Part shown: positions 6,644 through 15,871 of the stretch, piece by piece
Numbering within the stretch: the stretch's first letter is position 1
Layout: each line of letters opens with the position of its first letter
NCBI RefSeq assembly: GCF_020164495.1
Contig: NZ_JAIQYZ010000001.1
Coordinates: 1,240,001-1,304,000, forward strand
DNA from: Psychroflexus lacisalsi
GTDB taxonomy: Bacteria > Bacteroidota > Bacteroidia > Flavobacteriales > Flavobacteriaceae
Direction of reading: 5' to 3'
Length of the DNA stretch: 64,000 bases
Made by a program: the position numbers and the translations under genes
Notes under the pieces: generated by a model
What the model was told of the DNA's origin: nothing
What the model saw: the letters and a program-made list of their open reading frames with translations, nothing else
Database searches by the model: none

Positions 6644-9115
6644 TTAAATATTAAATATTTTTTTAATCTTTTTTTTGATTCTTTTACTTATGGAATGTTT
6701 GTTTTCAACTTGTAGATATCCATTTCCATAACGCCCGTAACCGTAGCCATAACCGTAACCGTAGTTATAACCATAACCGTATTTAGCTTTATGCTGAAAA
6801 TAATTAAGGACAAAGCTAATGTTCTTGACTTCTCCTTTTTCATACTTTTCATTGATGACGCTTAGCATTGCCTTTTTAGTATAATTCTGCCTCAATAAAT
6901 AAAGAGAAGCGTCAGCATATTTACCTAAATTCAAAGCATCAGAGACCAAACCGATAGGAGGTGTGTCCATAATGATGCAATCGTATTTTTCTTTAAGAGT
7001 GGAGAACAAAATATCCATTTTATCCGCCATCAATAACTCTGATGGATTAGGTGGTACTGGGCCGGAAACAATTATATCTAAATTATCATAGTTTGTTTTT
7101 TGCGTAATTTCTTCAATTGAATTTTGATCAATTAAATAATTTACAACTCCCATGTCATTAGTGATATCAAAATCTTCAAAAATCTTTGGTTTCCTTAAAT
7201 CGAGTCCTATAAGCAGCGTTTTTTTACCACTCATGGAAAATACAGAAGCCATATTGATGGCTGTAAATGTTTTTCCCTCTCCACTTACTGAAGATGTAAT
7301 AAGAATTGTTTTATTTCCCTGAATGTGTTTTTGCTTAAATATAAACTGCATACTCGTTCTCAATCCCCTAAAACTTTCTGCTATAGCCGATCTTGGTTTT
7401 GAAAATACGGCAAGGTTACTACTTGTTTTGCTTTTTCCAACAACACCAAGAATAGGAATAGGGGATAGCTTATTGATATCTTTGGGGTTGTTTATTTTGT
7501 TGTCAAGAAAAACTAATAAAAACACAAAAACTAAGGGCACAAAACTTCCAATCAATAAGGCCATTACATAATTTAGTTGCGTGTTTGGTCCAATCTTTCC
7601 AACGCCAGTATCCATGGCTTTATCAATGATTTGGAGATCACTAACATTAGCAGCTTTTATAAGGCCAGCTTCATTTCGCTTGCTTAAAAATAAACTGTAG
7701 GTCTGTTCACTAATTGTGTATCGCCTTTCAATTTTAAGCAAATCTTGTTGCTCTTTAGGCAATTTTCGAATCTGAAGCTCCAGGTCTGCAACGTTTTTTC
7801 TGACCGTGGCCAATTGTTCTTGCAAAATTTCTTTGGAAGATTCAATATTTTCAAGCAATACAGTTTTTGTTGCATTGATCTGTCGGTCTATATCATCAAA
7901 AATAGGAGCATCAGTTTTCAGTGAATAAGCATACTTGCTTCTCTGTTCAGAAAGTGCTACAATTTTTCCAACGGCCGAACTTATACTAGGTTCATCTATT
8001 CCCGCGACAGATGGAGCAGGAACTTCCTGGTAGCTTTGTCTACTTCTCAAATAGTCTTCAAGCCTATTATAATAATCCAATTGCCTTTGGATTTCATTTT
8101 GTTCTAGATCAAGATTGGTAAGTCTCTGTCTTATTTCACTGCTTTCTGCAGTCAAATCTATGATGTCATTACTTATCTTAAATTGATTTAATTCTTCTTC
8201 AACAGACTTGAGTTCTTTAGATTTTTCAGTTAGGCTGCTGTCTATAAATCTGATGGTTTTTGTGGCAAATAAATTTTTTCTGTTTAGCATGTCCTCACTC
8301 AGTACCTGCACTGTAGTGTTTAGATAATCCACAAGTTTTTCTTTGTTATTTCCATTTAAGGATAAATTCAAGATAGAACTTCCCTTGTTTTCTGGGTTGA
8401 CATTAATACCCTGATATTTTTTTACTGTCGAATAGTAATTATTAAATTGGAAATAATAGAGCTTACCTTCATTAACAGGTAAAGTATTTCTTAAAATTCG
8501 TCCCTTGAAATAAGGTGAATCGATATACTCTGAAGTTGAAAAAATAGCTTTGTAATCCTCCTTTTTGGAGAAAACACTTTCTTGCTCTTTTGAGGTGTAA
8601 TCATAAAAGCTAAGGTTTCCAGATTCTTCATCTTCAAACTTCAAACTTAGTTCAAAAGTGGTATCATCCAAAAACTGAATAGTCATTTGTCTTCCTATAA
8701 GCTGAGCTTTCAAGCTATCTTCCATGACTACGAAAGGGACTTTCCCATAAGCATCTTCCTTTTGGTACTTTCCGTCTTCAAGATACTGGATGTAGAACCG
8801 AAGTCTGTTTACTACTTTTTCGTTGTGAGTCCTGGTTTTTAAAGTGGTAACAGTAGTGTTGACTTTATCTGAAACGCCACCCCAGTTAAAAGTTAAACTT
8901 GTATTTGATGTAAAAAACGGATTTTGATCGTCTTTAATTGTAACTAAACTTTCAATTTGATAAATGGGTTGTTTGCGGACATTGATGAAATAAGCAATAC
9001 TCATTCCTATAAGAATGCTTATCACAAATAAATACCAATAGCTGAAAATTTTGACTATAAAGCCTTTAAAGTCAAAGTAACCAGTAGATTCATTTATTTC
9101 GAATTCTTCATCCAT
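6644..9115 (-). CDS. wzc: Polysaccharide co-polymerase with tyrosine-kinase domain (Wzc type)
   Basis: An 823-residue inner-membrane protein controlling capsule/EPS chain export. It has an N-terminal membrane helix (about 24-46), a Wzz domain, a long periplasmic coiled-coil part rich in E, L, Q and K, a second helix near 508-535, and a cytoplasmic BY-kinase domain: Walker A SGEGKT with Lys615, Walker A' LLIGLDLRKPK, Walker B CIIMDTPP. The C-terminus is a tyrosine-rich tail of about ten Tyr alternating with Gly, the autophosphorylation cluster, followed by a very basic end. Its ATG overlaps the wza TAA by one base. Phosphorylation cycling with a phosphatase is expected, but no phosphatase gene lies nearby. 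Confidence 0.93.
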   Translation of the reverse strand: MDEEFEINESTGYFDFKGFIVKIFSYWYLFVISILIGMSIAYFINVRKQPIYQIESLVTIKDDQNPFFTSNTSLTFNWGGVSDKVNTTVTTLKTRTHNEKVVNRLRFYIQYLEDGKYQKEDAYGKVPFVVMEDSLKAQLIGRQMTIQFLDDTTFELSLKFEDEESGNLSFYDYTSKEQESVFSKKEDYKAIFSTSEYIDSPYFKGRILRNTLPVNEGKLYYFQFNNYYSTVKKYQGINVNPENKGSSILNLSLNGNNKEKLVDYLNTTVQVLSEDMLNRKNLFATKTIRFIDSSLTEKSKELKSVEEELNQFKISNDIIDLTAESSEIRQRLTNLDLEQNEIQRQLDYYNRLEDYLRSRQSYQEVPAPSVAGIDEPSISSAVGKIVALSEQRSKYAYSLKTDAPIFDDIDRQINATKTVLLENIESSKEILQEQLATVRKNVADLELQIRKLPKEQQDLLKIERRYTISEQTYSLFLSKRNEAGLIKAANVSDLQIIDKAMDTGVGKIGPNTQLNYVMALLIGSFVPLVFVFLLVFLDNKINNPKDINKLSPIPILGVVGKSKTSSNLAVFSKPRSAIAESFRGLRTSMQFIFKQKHIQGNKTILITSSVSGEGKTFTAINMASVFSMSGKKTLLIGLDLRKPKIFEDFDITNDMGVVNYLIDQNSIEEITQKTNYDNLDIIVSGPVPPNPSELLMADKMDILFSTLKEKYDCIIMDTPPIGLVSDALNLGKYADASLYLLRQNYTKKAMLSVINEKYEKGEVKNISFVLNYFQHKAKYGYGYNYGYGYGYGYGRYGNGYLQVENKHSISKRIKKKIKKIFNI
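6735..6782 (-). repeat. In-frame hexanucleotide repeat encoding the Wzc Gly-Tyr tail
   Basis: Eight consecutive hexamers of the type CCGTAA/CCGTAG/CCATAA (plus strand) encode alternating Gly-Tyr residues. The unit is six bases, so slippage would add or remove phosphorylatable tyrosines without shifting the frame. The copies are imperfect, which limits slippage. Confidence 0.75.
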
Positions 9116-9903
9116 TATAATCTTATCAATAAAATTGTAAGTCCAGTGAGTAGAGAAAATACAGTGGCCAATGTTCCAAAACCTGTTTCACCAATACCCA
9201 ATGATTTTTGTGGCAATGGGTCAACGATGATTAAATCATTAGGTTGAATATAGTAGTAAGGTGAATTTACAGCCGATATTTTAGTAAGATCTACTCTGTG
9301 AATTCGCTGACCTTCCGGGTATTGTCTCAAGATTTTCACATTTCTCCTGTCTCCATAAAGTGTAATATCTCCAGCATTTGCAATAGCTTCCATTATGGAA
9401 ACTTGCTCTTTATAAATAACTTGACTTCCTGTTCCTATTTCCCCAAGTGTTGTGTAACGAAGCCCAGCTAATTTGACTGTTATAAAAATATTAGCTTCAG
9501 TTTTGAAATAATCATTAAGAAGCATGCCTTCAAGTTTAAGCCTGATTTCTTCTAAAGTAAGACCAATTACTTTTATTTTTCCCAATGTTGGAATTCTTAT
9601 TTCACCATGCCTATTTACAAGAAATCCATCAAAATAAGCCCTTTCTTCTGTAGTCGCCGTTGAATTTTCAGCATCACCTATAGGATTAAACATACTAGTT
9701 AATTCCTGATCTAATGCTTTGACTCTTATACTTAAGAGATCGTTAATTTGAACTCTATATGGACGTTGCATTTGCTGAAATGAAATTAAACTATCAGCTT
9801 CAGTTCCTTTATCTTCAGATAAATAAGTCAGTCTTTTGGTGCTAATGCAAGACGTTAAGGTCGTAATGGTTAGTAAAATTAAAAATAATGATGTAAATCT
9901 CAT
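9115..9903 (-). CDS. wza: Outer-membrane polysaccharide export lipoprotein (Wza/KpsD-like)
   Basis: A 262-residue polysaccharide export channel subunit. The open frame extends to 9957, but the promoter box at 9924-9931 lies inside that extension and a lipoprotein signal with lipobox LTSC begins exactly at the ATG ending at 9903, so I start there. The Poly_export domain YRVQINDLLSIRV, the beta-rich GEIRIPTLGKIKVIGLTLEEI and one SLBB-type domain (YTTLGEIGTGSQVIYKEQVSIMEA split over residues 145-175) are visible, then a C-terminal hydrophobic helix that can span the outer membrane as in Wza. It is first in the operon wza-wzc-wbpO-wbpP. Confidence 0.9.
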   Translation of the reverse strand: MRFTSLFLILLTITTLTSCISTKRLTYLSEDKGTEADSLISFQQMQRPYRVQINDLLSIRVKALDQELTSMFNPIGDAENSTATTEERAYFDGFLVNRHGEIRIPTLGKIKVIGLTLEEIRLKLEGMLLNDYFKTEANIFITVKLAGLRYTTLGEIGTGSQVIYKEQVSIMEAIANAGDITLYGDRRNVKILRQYPEGQRIHRVDLTKISAVNSPYYYIQPNDLIIVDPLPQKSLGIGETGFGTLATVFSLLTGLTILLIRL

Positions 9904-9923
9904 CCAGTAGTATATTGTTATGG

Positions 9924-9931
9924 CAAATATA
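9924..9931 (-). promoter_or_regulatory. -7 box of the capsule export operon
   Basis: TATATTTG on the minus strand, an exact TAnnTTTG match, 21 bases upstream of the chosen wza start. It lies inside the longer open frame, which argues that the longer version of the protein is not made. Confidence 0.65.
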
Positions 9932-10061
9932 GTTTTTGATTTAGAAACATAAACCATTAACTTATATTTTATAAAACTAAACGTGCGGATATATGATTTT
10001 AGTGCAAAATATATTCAACCCTATCAAATTTAAGCTTCAAATAATGATTTGTAATTCTATG

Positions 10062-10088
10062 TTGAATTTCAGAAATAGTTGATATTTG
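10062..10088 (+). promoter_or_regulatory. Promoter of the barrel-protein gene
   Basis: TTG at 10062-10064, 16 bases, then GATATTTG at 10081-10088, one base off the -7 consensus. The spacing equals that of the marR and fasciclin promoters, and the ATG at 10106 follows 18 bases later. Confidence 0.5.
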
Positions 10089-10105
10089 TTTTTATAATTA
10101 TAAAA

Positions 10106-10687
10106 ATGAATTTAAAGATATTCTTGCTTCTTGGTCTGTTTTTTCTTCTTTGTTTGCCAACTAAAGCACAGCAATATGTCGAAAGCTGGGATGGAACACC
10201 CAACTTAGAAAGGCATCAGTTCACCTTAAACCTTCTAGGTATACGCTACGAGCTAGGGCTGTTTAAAAATGTAAGTATTTCGTCAAGTCTAGCTCCAGGA
10301 CTAGCCACCTACGAAGAAGGCTATTCATTTGGCTTGGCCTGGCACACTAGAGTGAGATATTATCATAATTTTAAAAAGCGTTACAACTTTGGGATGGAGG
10401 TTGTAGGAAATTCTGCAAATTATTTTGGTCCAGCAAGAACTTTGTTTTGGGAGCCTTTACAGCTGGCTGATAACCTAAATGACATCGGAGAATTTTCTTT
10501 GGCATTTTATGGAGGTGTTTATGGATGGCAACGAACCAATAAAAAAGGATTCAATACCACTTTTGAAATTGGCTTAGGCTATTATGATGGAATAGGGGTT
10601 TCCAGCGGTTTTGGGCCATTGCTTAATTTTACATTTGGTTGGGTTGCGACAAACAGAAAGTCAAAAAAAGTCATTAAAGTTAATTAA
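10106..10687 (+). CDS. Predicted outer-membrane beta-barrel protein, unknown function
   Basis: A 193-residue protein that I cannot place in a named family. The frame opens at 10079, but the hydrophobic signal peptide MNLKIFLLLGLFFLLCLPTKA starts at 10106, just after a promoter-like pair. The mature part is rich in Tyr, Phe, Gly and Asn with alternating hydrophobic strands (YGGVYGWQR, TTFEIGLGYYDGIG, NFTFGWVATN), typical of a small eight- to ten-stranded porin-like barrel. It stands alone between the divergent capsule operon and the convergent ybaB gene, and I see no good terminator after it. Confidence 0.65.
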   Translation: MNLKIFLLLGLFFLLCLPTKAQQYVESWDGTPNLERHQFTLNLLGIRYELGLFKNVSISSSLAPGLATYEEGYSFGLAWHTRVRYYHNFKKRYNFGMEVVGNSANYFGPARTLFWEPLQLADNLNDIGEFSLAFYGGVYGWQRTNKKGFNTTFEIGLGYYDGIGVSSGFGPLLNFTFGWVATNRKSKKVIKVN

Positions 10688-10745
10688 TGACTTCATTTAA
10701 ATCTTGTACCTTAAATAACAATTTTCGACTTAGATATAGCGATTT

Positions 10746-11063
10746 CTAGCTGGTTAGACCTGGTATATCCGGTAAACCGTCCTTTGCAACTGCAGAAATT
10801 TCTGCTTCGTTGACTTCTCCAGCTTTTTTTATGGCTTTATTTAAAGTGAGTATTAAATAGTCTTCGAGTTGCTCCTTGTCTTGCAGTAATTCGTCGTCAA
10901 TTTCAATAGATTTGATCTCGCGATTAGCTGTGATTTTAACTTTTAAAAGTTCATCATTACTTTTTTCAAGCATTGTGACACTATCCAGTCTTTTTTTGGT
11001 TTCCTCTACTTTAGCCTGGGTTTCTTTGATTTTATTCATCATACCCATCATATCTCCAAACAT
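10746..11063 (-). CDS. ybaB: YbaB/EbfC-family nucleoid-associated protein
   Basis: A 105-residue cytoplasmic DNA-binding protein. The Met-rich start [26 protein letters not shown] is a coiled coil; the following strands carry [17 protein letters not shown] and the end has the conserved acidic helix [15 protein letters not shown]. Family members bind DNA as tweezers-like dimers and may help recombination and replication-restart; in many bacteria the gene follows dnaX, but here dnaX is over 50 kb away. It has its own exact -7 box at 11087-11094. Confidence 0.92.
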   Translation of the reverse strand: MFGDMMGMMNKIKETQAKVEETKKRLDSVTMLEKSNDELLKVKITANREIKSIEIDDELLQDKEQLEDYLILTLNKAIKKAGEVNEAEISAVAKDGLPDIPGLTS

Positions 11064-11086
11064 ATCTTTTGTATTTAATTGATCTA

Positions 11087-11094
11087 CAAAATTA
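11087..11094 (-). promoter_or_regulatory. -7 box for ybaB
   Basis: TAATTTTG on the minus strand, exact TAnnTTTG, 24 bases upstream of the ybaB ATG. No clear -33 TTG. Confidence 0.6.
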
Positions 11095-11107
11095 CTATAT
11101 TGTGTGT

Positions 11108-11127
11108 CCGAAATAAAAGTATTTCGG
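11108..11127. promoter_or_regulatory. Perfect inverted repeat upstream of the oligopeptidase gene
   Basis: CCGAAATA, spacer AAAG, TATTTCGG: eight-base arms, 20 bases overall, ending 20 bases before the ATG at 11148 and lying in the divergent ybaB/oligopeptidase promoter region. It could be a repressor operator or a leader hairpin; no T-run follows, so it is not a standard terminator. Confidence 0.5.
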
Positions 11128-11147
11128 TATAAATTAAAACCAGTCTT

Positions 11148-13283
11148 ATGAAACTATTAATTCCTGTTCTTGCCCTAAGCATTATATTTGCGACTTCTTG
11201 CAAAAATGAAAACTCGAAGATGATAAATACAGATTTAAAACCACCTACTGCAGAAAAAAAACCAAAAACACTTTCAATTCATGGCGATAGTCGGGTAGAC
11301 AATTACTACTGGATGAACGATAAAGAAAACCCAGAGGTAATAGATTATCTAAATGCTGAAAATAAATATTACGAAGAGTCCACAACTCACACCAAAGCTT
11401 TTCAAAATGAATTGTTTGAGGAAATGAAGTCAAGAATCAAAGAAGACGATTCTTCAGTTCCTTATAAGTTGAATGGATATTGGTATCAAGTGAGATATGA
11501 AAAGGGAAAAGATTACCCTATATATACCCGTAGAAAGGGAAGTATGGATGCAGAAGAGGAGATTATGTTTGATTGCAATGCGATGGCAGAGGGTCATGCT
11601 TATTTCAGTCTTGGTGGGGTGAGTGTGAGTTCAGATAATACTTATGCTTCTTTTGGAATTGACACGGTGAGTCGAAGAAAATATACCATTCAAATTAAGA
11701 ATCTAGAGACAGGTGAAATCCTTTCCGAAAAAATTGAAACCACAACAGGTGGTTCCACTTGGGCCAATGATAATAAAACCCTGTTTTACACCAGAAAAGA
11801 TGAGCAGACTCTAAGATCCAATCAAATTTTCAAGCATAAACTTGGAGACGATGTTGAGAATGATGAATTGGTGTTTGAAGAAGCAGACGAGACCTTCAAT
11901 GCTTATGTTTATAAAACTAAATCCAAAAAATACTTAATAATTGGTTCTTCGAGTACAATGTCTGATGAATATCAAATATTGGATGCCAATACACCGAATG
12001 ATGAATTTAGAGTTTTTTCTGAACGTAGAAGAGGTTTAGAATATGATCTAGCACATTATGAAGATCATTTTTATATTCTAACCAATAAAGATGATGCGCT
12101 AAATTTCAAATTAATGAAAACCACTGTCGATTCTACTTCAGAAGAAAATTGGGAAGAAGTAATTCCACATAGAAAAGAGGTTTTACTTGAAGGAATCGAT
12201 ATTTTTAAAGATTTTCTTGTTACCAGCGAACGTTACAATGGTTTAACGAGAATACGCGTTCAGAAATGGAATAAAAGTGAAGATTATTATTTACCATTTA
12301 CGAGTGAAACTTATACTGCCAGAACAGTTACTAATGTAGATTTTGATACCGATAAATTAAGATATTCATACAATTCTTTAACGACACCTTCCTCAGTTAT
12401 AGAATTTGATATGGTTGAAAAAACCGAAGAAATCTTAAAAGAACAAGAAGTACAAGATCCTGATTTTGACAAGAATAATTACTTGTCAGAAAGAATATGG
12501 GCAACAGCGAGTGATGGAACTGAAATTCCAGTGTCTTTAGTTTACAAAAAGGGTATTAAGAGGAACGGTAAAAATCCTCTCTTACAATATGGTTATGGAA
12601 GTTATGGAGCAACAATGGACCCTTACTTTTCATCAACAAGATTATCATTACTGGATAGAGGATTTATTTACGCCATAGCTCACGTTAGAGGAGGAGAATA
12701 TTTAGGTAGAGATTGGTATGAAAAAGGGAAATTACTTCAAAAGAAAAATACATTCACAGATTTCGTTGACGTTTCTAAACATTTGATCGACCAAAAATAT
12801 ACTTCACCAGATCATCTTTATGCAATGGGAGGTTCAGCTGGCGGGCTTTTAGTAGGTGCTGTTATCAACATGGCTCCAGAGCTTTATAATGGTGTGATTG
12901 CTGCAGTCCCTTTTGTAGATGTAGTAACGACCATGCTAGATGAAACCATTCCATTAACTACCGGAGAGTATGATGAATGGGGAAATCCAAATGAAAAAGA
13001 ATATTACGATTACATCAAGACTTATTCTCCATACGATAATATTGAAGCGAAAGCTTATCCTAATTTATTAGTCACAACAGGTTTGTATGATTCCCAAGTC
13101 CAGTACTGGGAACCTGCAAAATGGGTAGCTAAATTGAGAGAGTTGAAAACGGATGACAACAAGTTATTTTTCGAGACCAATATGGATGCAGGTCATGGTG
13201 GTGCTTCAGGACGTTTCGAGGCTTTAAAAGAATTAGCAAAAGACTATGTGTTTATCTTTGATCTAGAGCAAATAAAGGGGTAA
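11148..13283 (+). CDS. Oligopeptidase B-like S9A serine peptidase, lipoprotein
   Basis: A 711-residue prolyl-oligopeptidase-family enzyme that cuts short peptides. The first 18 residues are a lipoprotein signal with lipobox ATSC, so it is periplasmic or envelope-bound, unlike cytoplasmic E. coli PtrB. After [20 protein letters not shown] comes the beta-propeller gate, then the catalytic domain with Ser563 in MGGSAGG, Asp648 in TTGLYDSQ and His683 in DAGHGG. The block [13 protein letters not shown] is typical of oligopeptidase B, which prefers cleavage after Lys/Arg. A 20-bp inverted repeat precedes the gene. Specificity is inferred, not read. Confidence 0.93.
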   Translation: MKLLIPVLALSIIFATSCKNENSKMINTDLKPPTAEKKPKTLSIHGDSRVDNYYWMNDKENPEVIDYLNAENKYYEESTTHTKAFQNELFEEMKSRIKEDDSSVPYKLNGYWYQVRYEKGKDYPIYTRRKGSMDAEEEIMFDCNAMAEGHAYFSLGGVSVSSDNTYASFGIDTVSRRKYTIQIKNLETGEILSEKIETTTGGSTWANDNKTLFYTRKDEQTLRSNQIFKHKLGDDVENDELVFEEADETFNAYVYKTKSKKYLIIGSSSTMSDEYQILDANTPNDEFRVFSERRRGLEYDLAHYEDHFYILTNKDDALNFKLMKTTVDSTSEENWEEVIPHRKEVLLEGIDIFKDFLVTSERYNGLTRIRVQKWNKSEDYYLPFTSETYTARTVTNVDFDTDKLRYSYNSLTTPSSVIEFDMVEKTEEILKEQEVQDPDFDKNNYLSERIWATASDGTEIPVSLVYKKGIKRNGKNPLLQYGYGSYGATMDPYFSSTRLSLLDRGFIYAIAHVRGGEYLGRDWYEKGKLLQKKNTFTDFVDVSKHLIDQKYTSPDHLYAMGGSAGGLLVGAVINMAPELYNGVIAAVPFVDVVTTMLDETIPLTTGEYDEWGNPNEKEYYDYIKTYSPYDNIEAKAYPNLLVTTGLYDSQVQYWEPAKWVAKLRELKTDDNKLFFETNMDAGHGGASGRFEALKELAKDYVFIFDLEQIKG

Positions 13284-13357
13284 TCGTAAAAAAATACGTA
13301 AATTAGCAAACTGTTATTTATTTTAGATAAATCATTTACGTGAAAGACGCAGGCTTT

Positions 13358-14422
13358 ATGCATAAAAATTTAAATGTTCACGATAGCTTATTATCATTGA
13401 TAGGCTGCACACCTTTAATAAGATTAAAAAATATAACTCAACATTTTCAGGGAGAATTTTTAGCCAAGTATGAGGCTCAAAATCCTGGATTAGCTTCTAA
13501 AGACAGAATTGCTCAATACATAATCGAGAAAGCCGAGGAAAATGGTGATTTAAAACCAGGAGATACGATCATAGAAACCACCTCTGGGAATACTGGTTTC
13601 AGTCTTGCCATGGTAGCTGCAATTAAAGGTTATAAATGTATTCTTGCTGTAAGCTCAAAATCTTCTAAGGATAAAATTTCACTTTTGAAAACCATGGGGG
13701 CAGACGTTACAGTATGTCCTTCCAATGTGGCTCCGGAAGATCCAAGATCCTACTATGAAGTAGCAAAGCGAATACATAGAGAAACCCCAGGCTCATTTTA
13801 TGTCAATCAATATTTCAATGATTTGAATATAGATGCACATTATTTGACTACAGGACCAGAAATTTGGGCTCAAACAGAAGGTGAAATCACGCATCTAGTT
13901 GCTTGTAGTGGTACAGGAGGAACAATTTCTGGTACTGCAAGGTTTCTTAAAGAAAAGAATCCCAACATCAGAATACTAGGCATTGACGCTTTTGGTTCTG
14001 TTCTTCAGAAATACCATGAGACAGGAAAACTGGATAAGAGCGAAATTTATCCTTATAAAATAGAAGGTCTAGGAAAAAATTTGATTCCTACAGCTACTGA
14101 CTTTAACAGTATAGATAAATTCACGAAAGTAAGTGATGAAGATAGTGCTTATATGGCTCGTAATATTGCTAAAGCAGAAGGTATGTTCGTTGGTTATACA
14201 AGTGGAGCCGTCATGCAGGGTATTAAACAATTAAACTGTGAGGGAGAATTTGATTCCAACAGCAAAGTAGTAGCCATTTTTCCTGATCACGGATCCAGAT
14301 ATATGAGTAAAGTTTTTTCCGATGATTGGATGAAGGAACAAGGATTTACTAATTATCCAGGTTTAGATGATGAACAAAACAAAAGCAATTTAAAAAACGC
14401 CCACATTACAAATATTAACTAA
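13358..14422 (+). CDS. CBS/cysteine-synthase-family PLP enzyme (possible cysteate synthase)
   Basis: A 354-residue fold-II PLP enzyme that does beta-replacement on serine-type substrates. The core resembles cystathionine beta-synthase without Bateman domains: [10 protein letters not shown], Lys48 in ASKDRIAQY as the PLP lysine (the usual GGSVKDR is GLASKDR here), TTSGNTG, the phosphate loop SGTGGTISG, and [18 protein letters not shown] near the end. A GTG at 13340 in the same frame would add six residues; I chose the ATG. It precedes an SPT-like acyltransferase by 38 bases. That pairing suggests a role in making the amino-acid head (cysteate or similar) for a lipid, but ordinary cysteine synthase or CBS activity is possible. 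Confidence 0.85.
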   Translation: MHKNLNVHDSLLSLIGCTPLIRLKNITQHFQGEFLAKYEAQNPGLASKDRIAQYIIEKAEENGDLKPGDTIIETTSGNTGFSLAMVAAIKGYKCILAVSSKSSKDKISLLKTMGADVTVCPSNVAPEDPRSYYEVAKRIHRETPGSFYVNQYFNDLNIDAHYLTTGPEIWAQTEGEITHLVACSGTGGTISGTARFLKEKNPNIRILGIDAFGSVLQKYHETGKLDKSEIYPYKIEGLGKNLIPTATDFNSIDKFTKVSDEDSAYMARNIAKAEGMFVGYTSGAVMQGIKQLNCEGEFDSNSKVVAIFPDHGSRYMSKVFSDDWMKEQGFTNYPGLDDEQNKSNLKNAHITNIN

Positions 14423-14433
14423 ATGAATATGGG

Positions 14434-14441
14434 TAATTTTG
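14434..14441 (+). promoter_or_regulatory. -7 box for the SPT-like gene
   Basis: TAATTTTG, exact TAnnTTTG, 20 bases before the ATG at 14461. It lets the acyltransferase be transcribed independently of the PLP gene before it. No TTG at -33. Confidence 0.55.
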
Positions 14442-14460
14442 TTAACAAAAAAACATTAAA

Positions 14461-15720
14461 ATGAAAGATTTATTCGCAAAGATTTATAGGGATAAAGGTC
14501 CTTTAGGTAAATGGGCTGACCAAGCTGAAGGTTATTTTGTATTTCCAAAATTAGAGGGACAAATTAGCAATAGAATGAAATTTCAAGGACGTGAGGTCAT
14601 CACATGGAGTATTAATGATTACCTGGGTCTTGCCAACAATCCAGAAGTAAGAAAGGCAGACGAAGAAGCTGTTAAAAAGTGGGGTAGTGCCTATCCAATG
14701 GGAGCTAGAATGATGAGTGGCCACACAGAATTGCACGAACAATTACAAAACGAATTGGCAGAATTTGTAAGTAAAGAGTCAGCTTACGTTCTTAATTTCG
14801 GTTATCAGGGGATTTTATCTACGATAGATGCTTTAGTTGGCAAGAATGATGTGATTGTTTATGATGTAGATGCACATGCCTGTATTATAGATGGTGTGCG
14901 TTTACATTTGGGAAAGCGATTTACCTACAAACACAACGATCTTGATAGTATAGAACTGAACCTAGCGAGAGCAGAAAAAATTGCTGAACAAACCGGTGGT
15001 GGCGTTCTTTTTATTTCTGAAGGTGTTTTTGGAATGCGAGGTGAGCAAGGAAAACTGAAAGAAATTGTAGAACTTAAGAAGAAATATAATTTTAGATTAT
15101 TAGTGGACGATGCTCATGGGTTTGGAACACTTGGTAAAACAGGTGCTGGAGCAGGTGAGGAGCAAGGTGTACAAGATCAAATTGATGTTTACTTTGCTAC
15201 TTTTGCCAAGTCTATGGCAAGCACAGGTGCGTTTATTGCAGCTGACAAAGAAATTATCGATTATTTGAAATATAATTTAAGATCTCAGATGTTTGCAAAA
15301 TCATTGCAAATGTCATTGGTTGAAGGTGCTTTAAAGCGATTGGAGTTATTAAGAAGATCGACAGATTTCAAAGATAAACTTTGGGAGAATGTTAATGCCC
15401 TTCAAAATGGACTTAAAGATAATGGATTTGATATCGGAACAACGACAAGTTGTGTGACTCCAGTTTATCTAAAGGGAAGCATTCCTGAAGCTATGGCGTT
15501 GGTGAAAGACTTGAGAGAAAATCACGGAATTTTCTGCTCTATTGTTGTTTATCCAGTAATTCCAAAAGGATTAATTCTACTAAGAATGATCCCTACGGCA
15601 ACACATACCATGGAAGATATAGATTTAACCTTAAAGGCCTTTTCTGCTATTAGAGAGCGTTTAGAAAATGGAACTTACAAAAAACTTTCTCAAGCCTTGA
15701 TGGAAAAAATGGGAGAATAA
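14461..15720 (+). CDS. Alpha-oxoamine synthase: serine palmitoyltransferase / cysteate acyltransferase-like
   Basis: A 419-residue fold-I PLP enzyme, the size of Sphingomonas serine palmitoyltransferase. These enzymes condense an amino acid with an acyl thioester to give a 3-keto long-chain base. Visible are the start of the fold WSINDYLGLANNPEV, ARMMSGHTELHEQLQ, HACIIDGVRL, the cofactor aspartate in LLVDDAHGFGTLG, and Lys250 in FATFAKSMAST that binds PLP. In Flavobacteriaceae homologues make either sphinganine precursors (serine) or the capnine base of sulfonolipids (cysteate). Adjacent CBS-like gene favours the latter. Other AOS members (Kbl, BioF) are less likely by sequence. A strong terminator follows. 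Confidence 0.88.
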   Translation: MKDLFAKIYRDKGPLGKWADQAEGYFVFPKLEGQISNRMKFQGREVITWSINDYLGLANNPEVRKADEEAVKKWGSAYPMGARMMSGHTELHEQLQNELAEFVSKESAYVLNFGYQGILSTIDALVGKNDVIVYDVDAHACIIDGVRLHLGKRFTYKHNDLDSIELNLARAEKIAEQTGGGVLFISEGVFGMRGEQGKLKEIVELKKKYNFRLLVDDAHGFGTLGKTGAGAGEEQGVQDQIDVYFATFAKSMASTGAFIAADKEIIDYLKYNLRSQMFAKSLQMSLVEGALKRLELLRRSTDFKDKLWENVNALQNGLKDNGFDIGTTTSCVTPVYLKGSIPEAMALVKDLRENHGIFCSIVVYPVIPKGLILLRMIPTATHTMEDIDLTLKAFSAIRERLENGTYKKLSQALMEKMGE

Positions 15721-15740
15721 AGTTTTTCAATATATTATTA

Positions 15741-15768
15741 AAAAGCCGAGCATTTGCTCGGCTTTTTT
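15741..15768. terminator. Bidirectional terminator after the SPT-like gene
   Basis: AAAA-GCCGAGC, loop ATTT, GCTCGGC-TTTTTT. Perfect seven-base GC-rich stem with flanking A and T runs; also serves the converging efflux operon. Confidence 0.93.
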
Positions 15769-15871
15769 GTGTTTAAACCTCTCAGATTTTTAGTTAATTA
15801 TCCTATTTGTCTTTCGATTAAATTAGGGGTTTGAAAAATATCCTTAATCTAACGAAAGATATTTTGATTGT

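Noticed and set aside
9904-9957. Upstream ATG extension of wza
   Set aside because: The lipoprotein signal begins at the ATG ending at 9903 and the -7 box lies within the extension.
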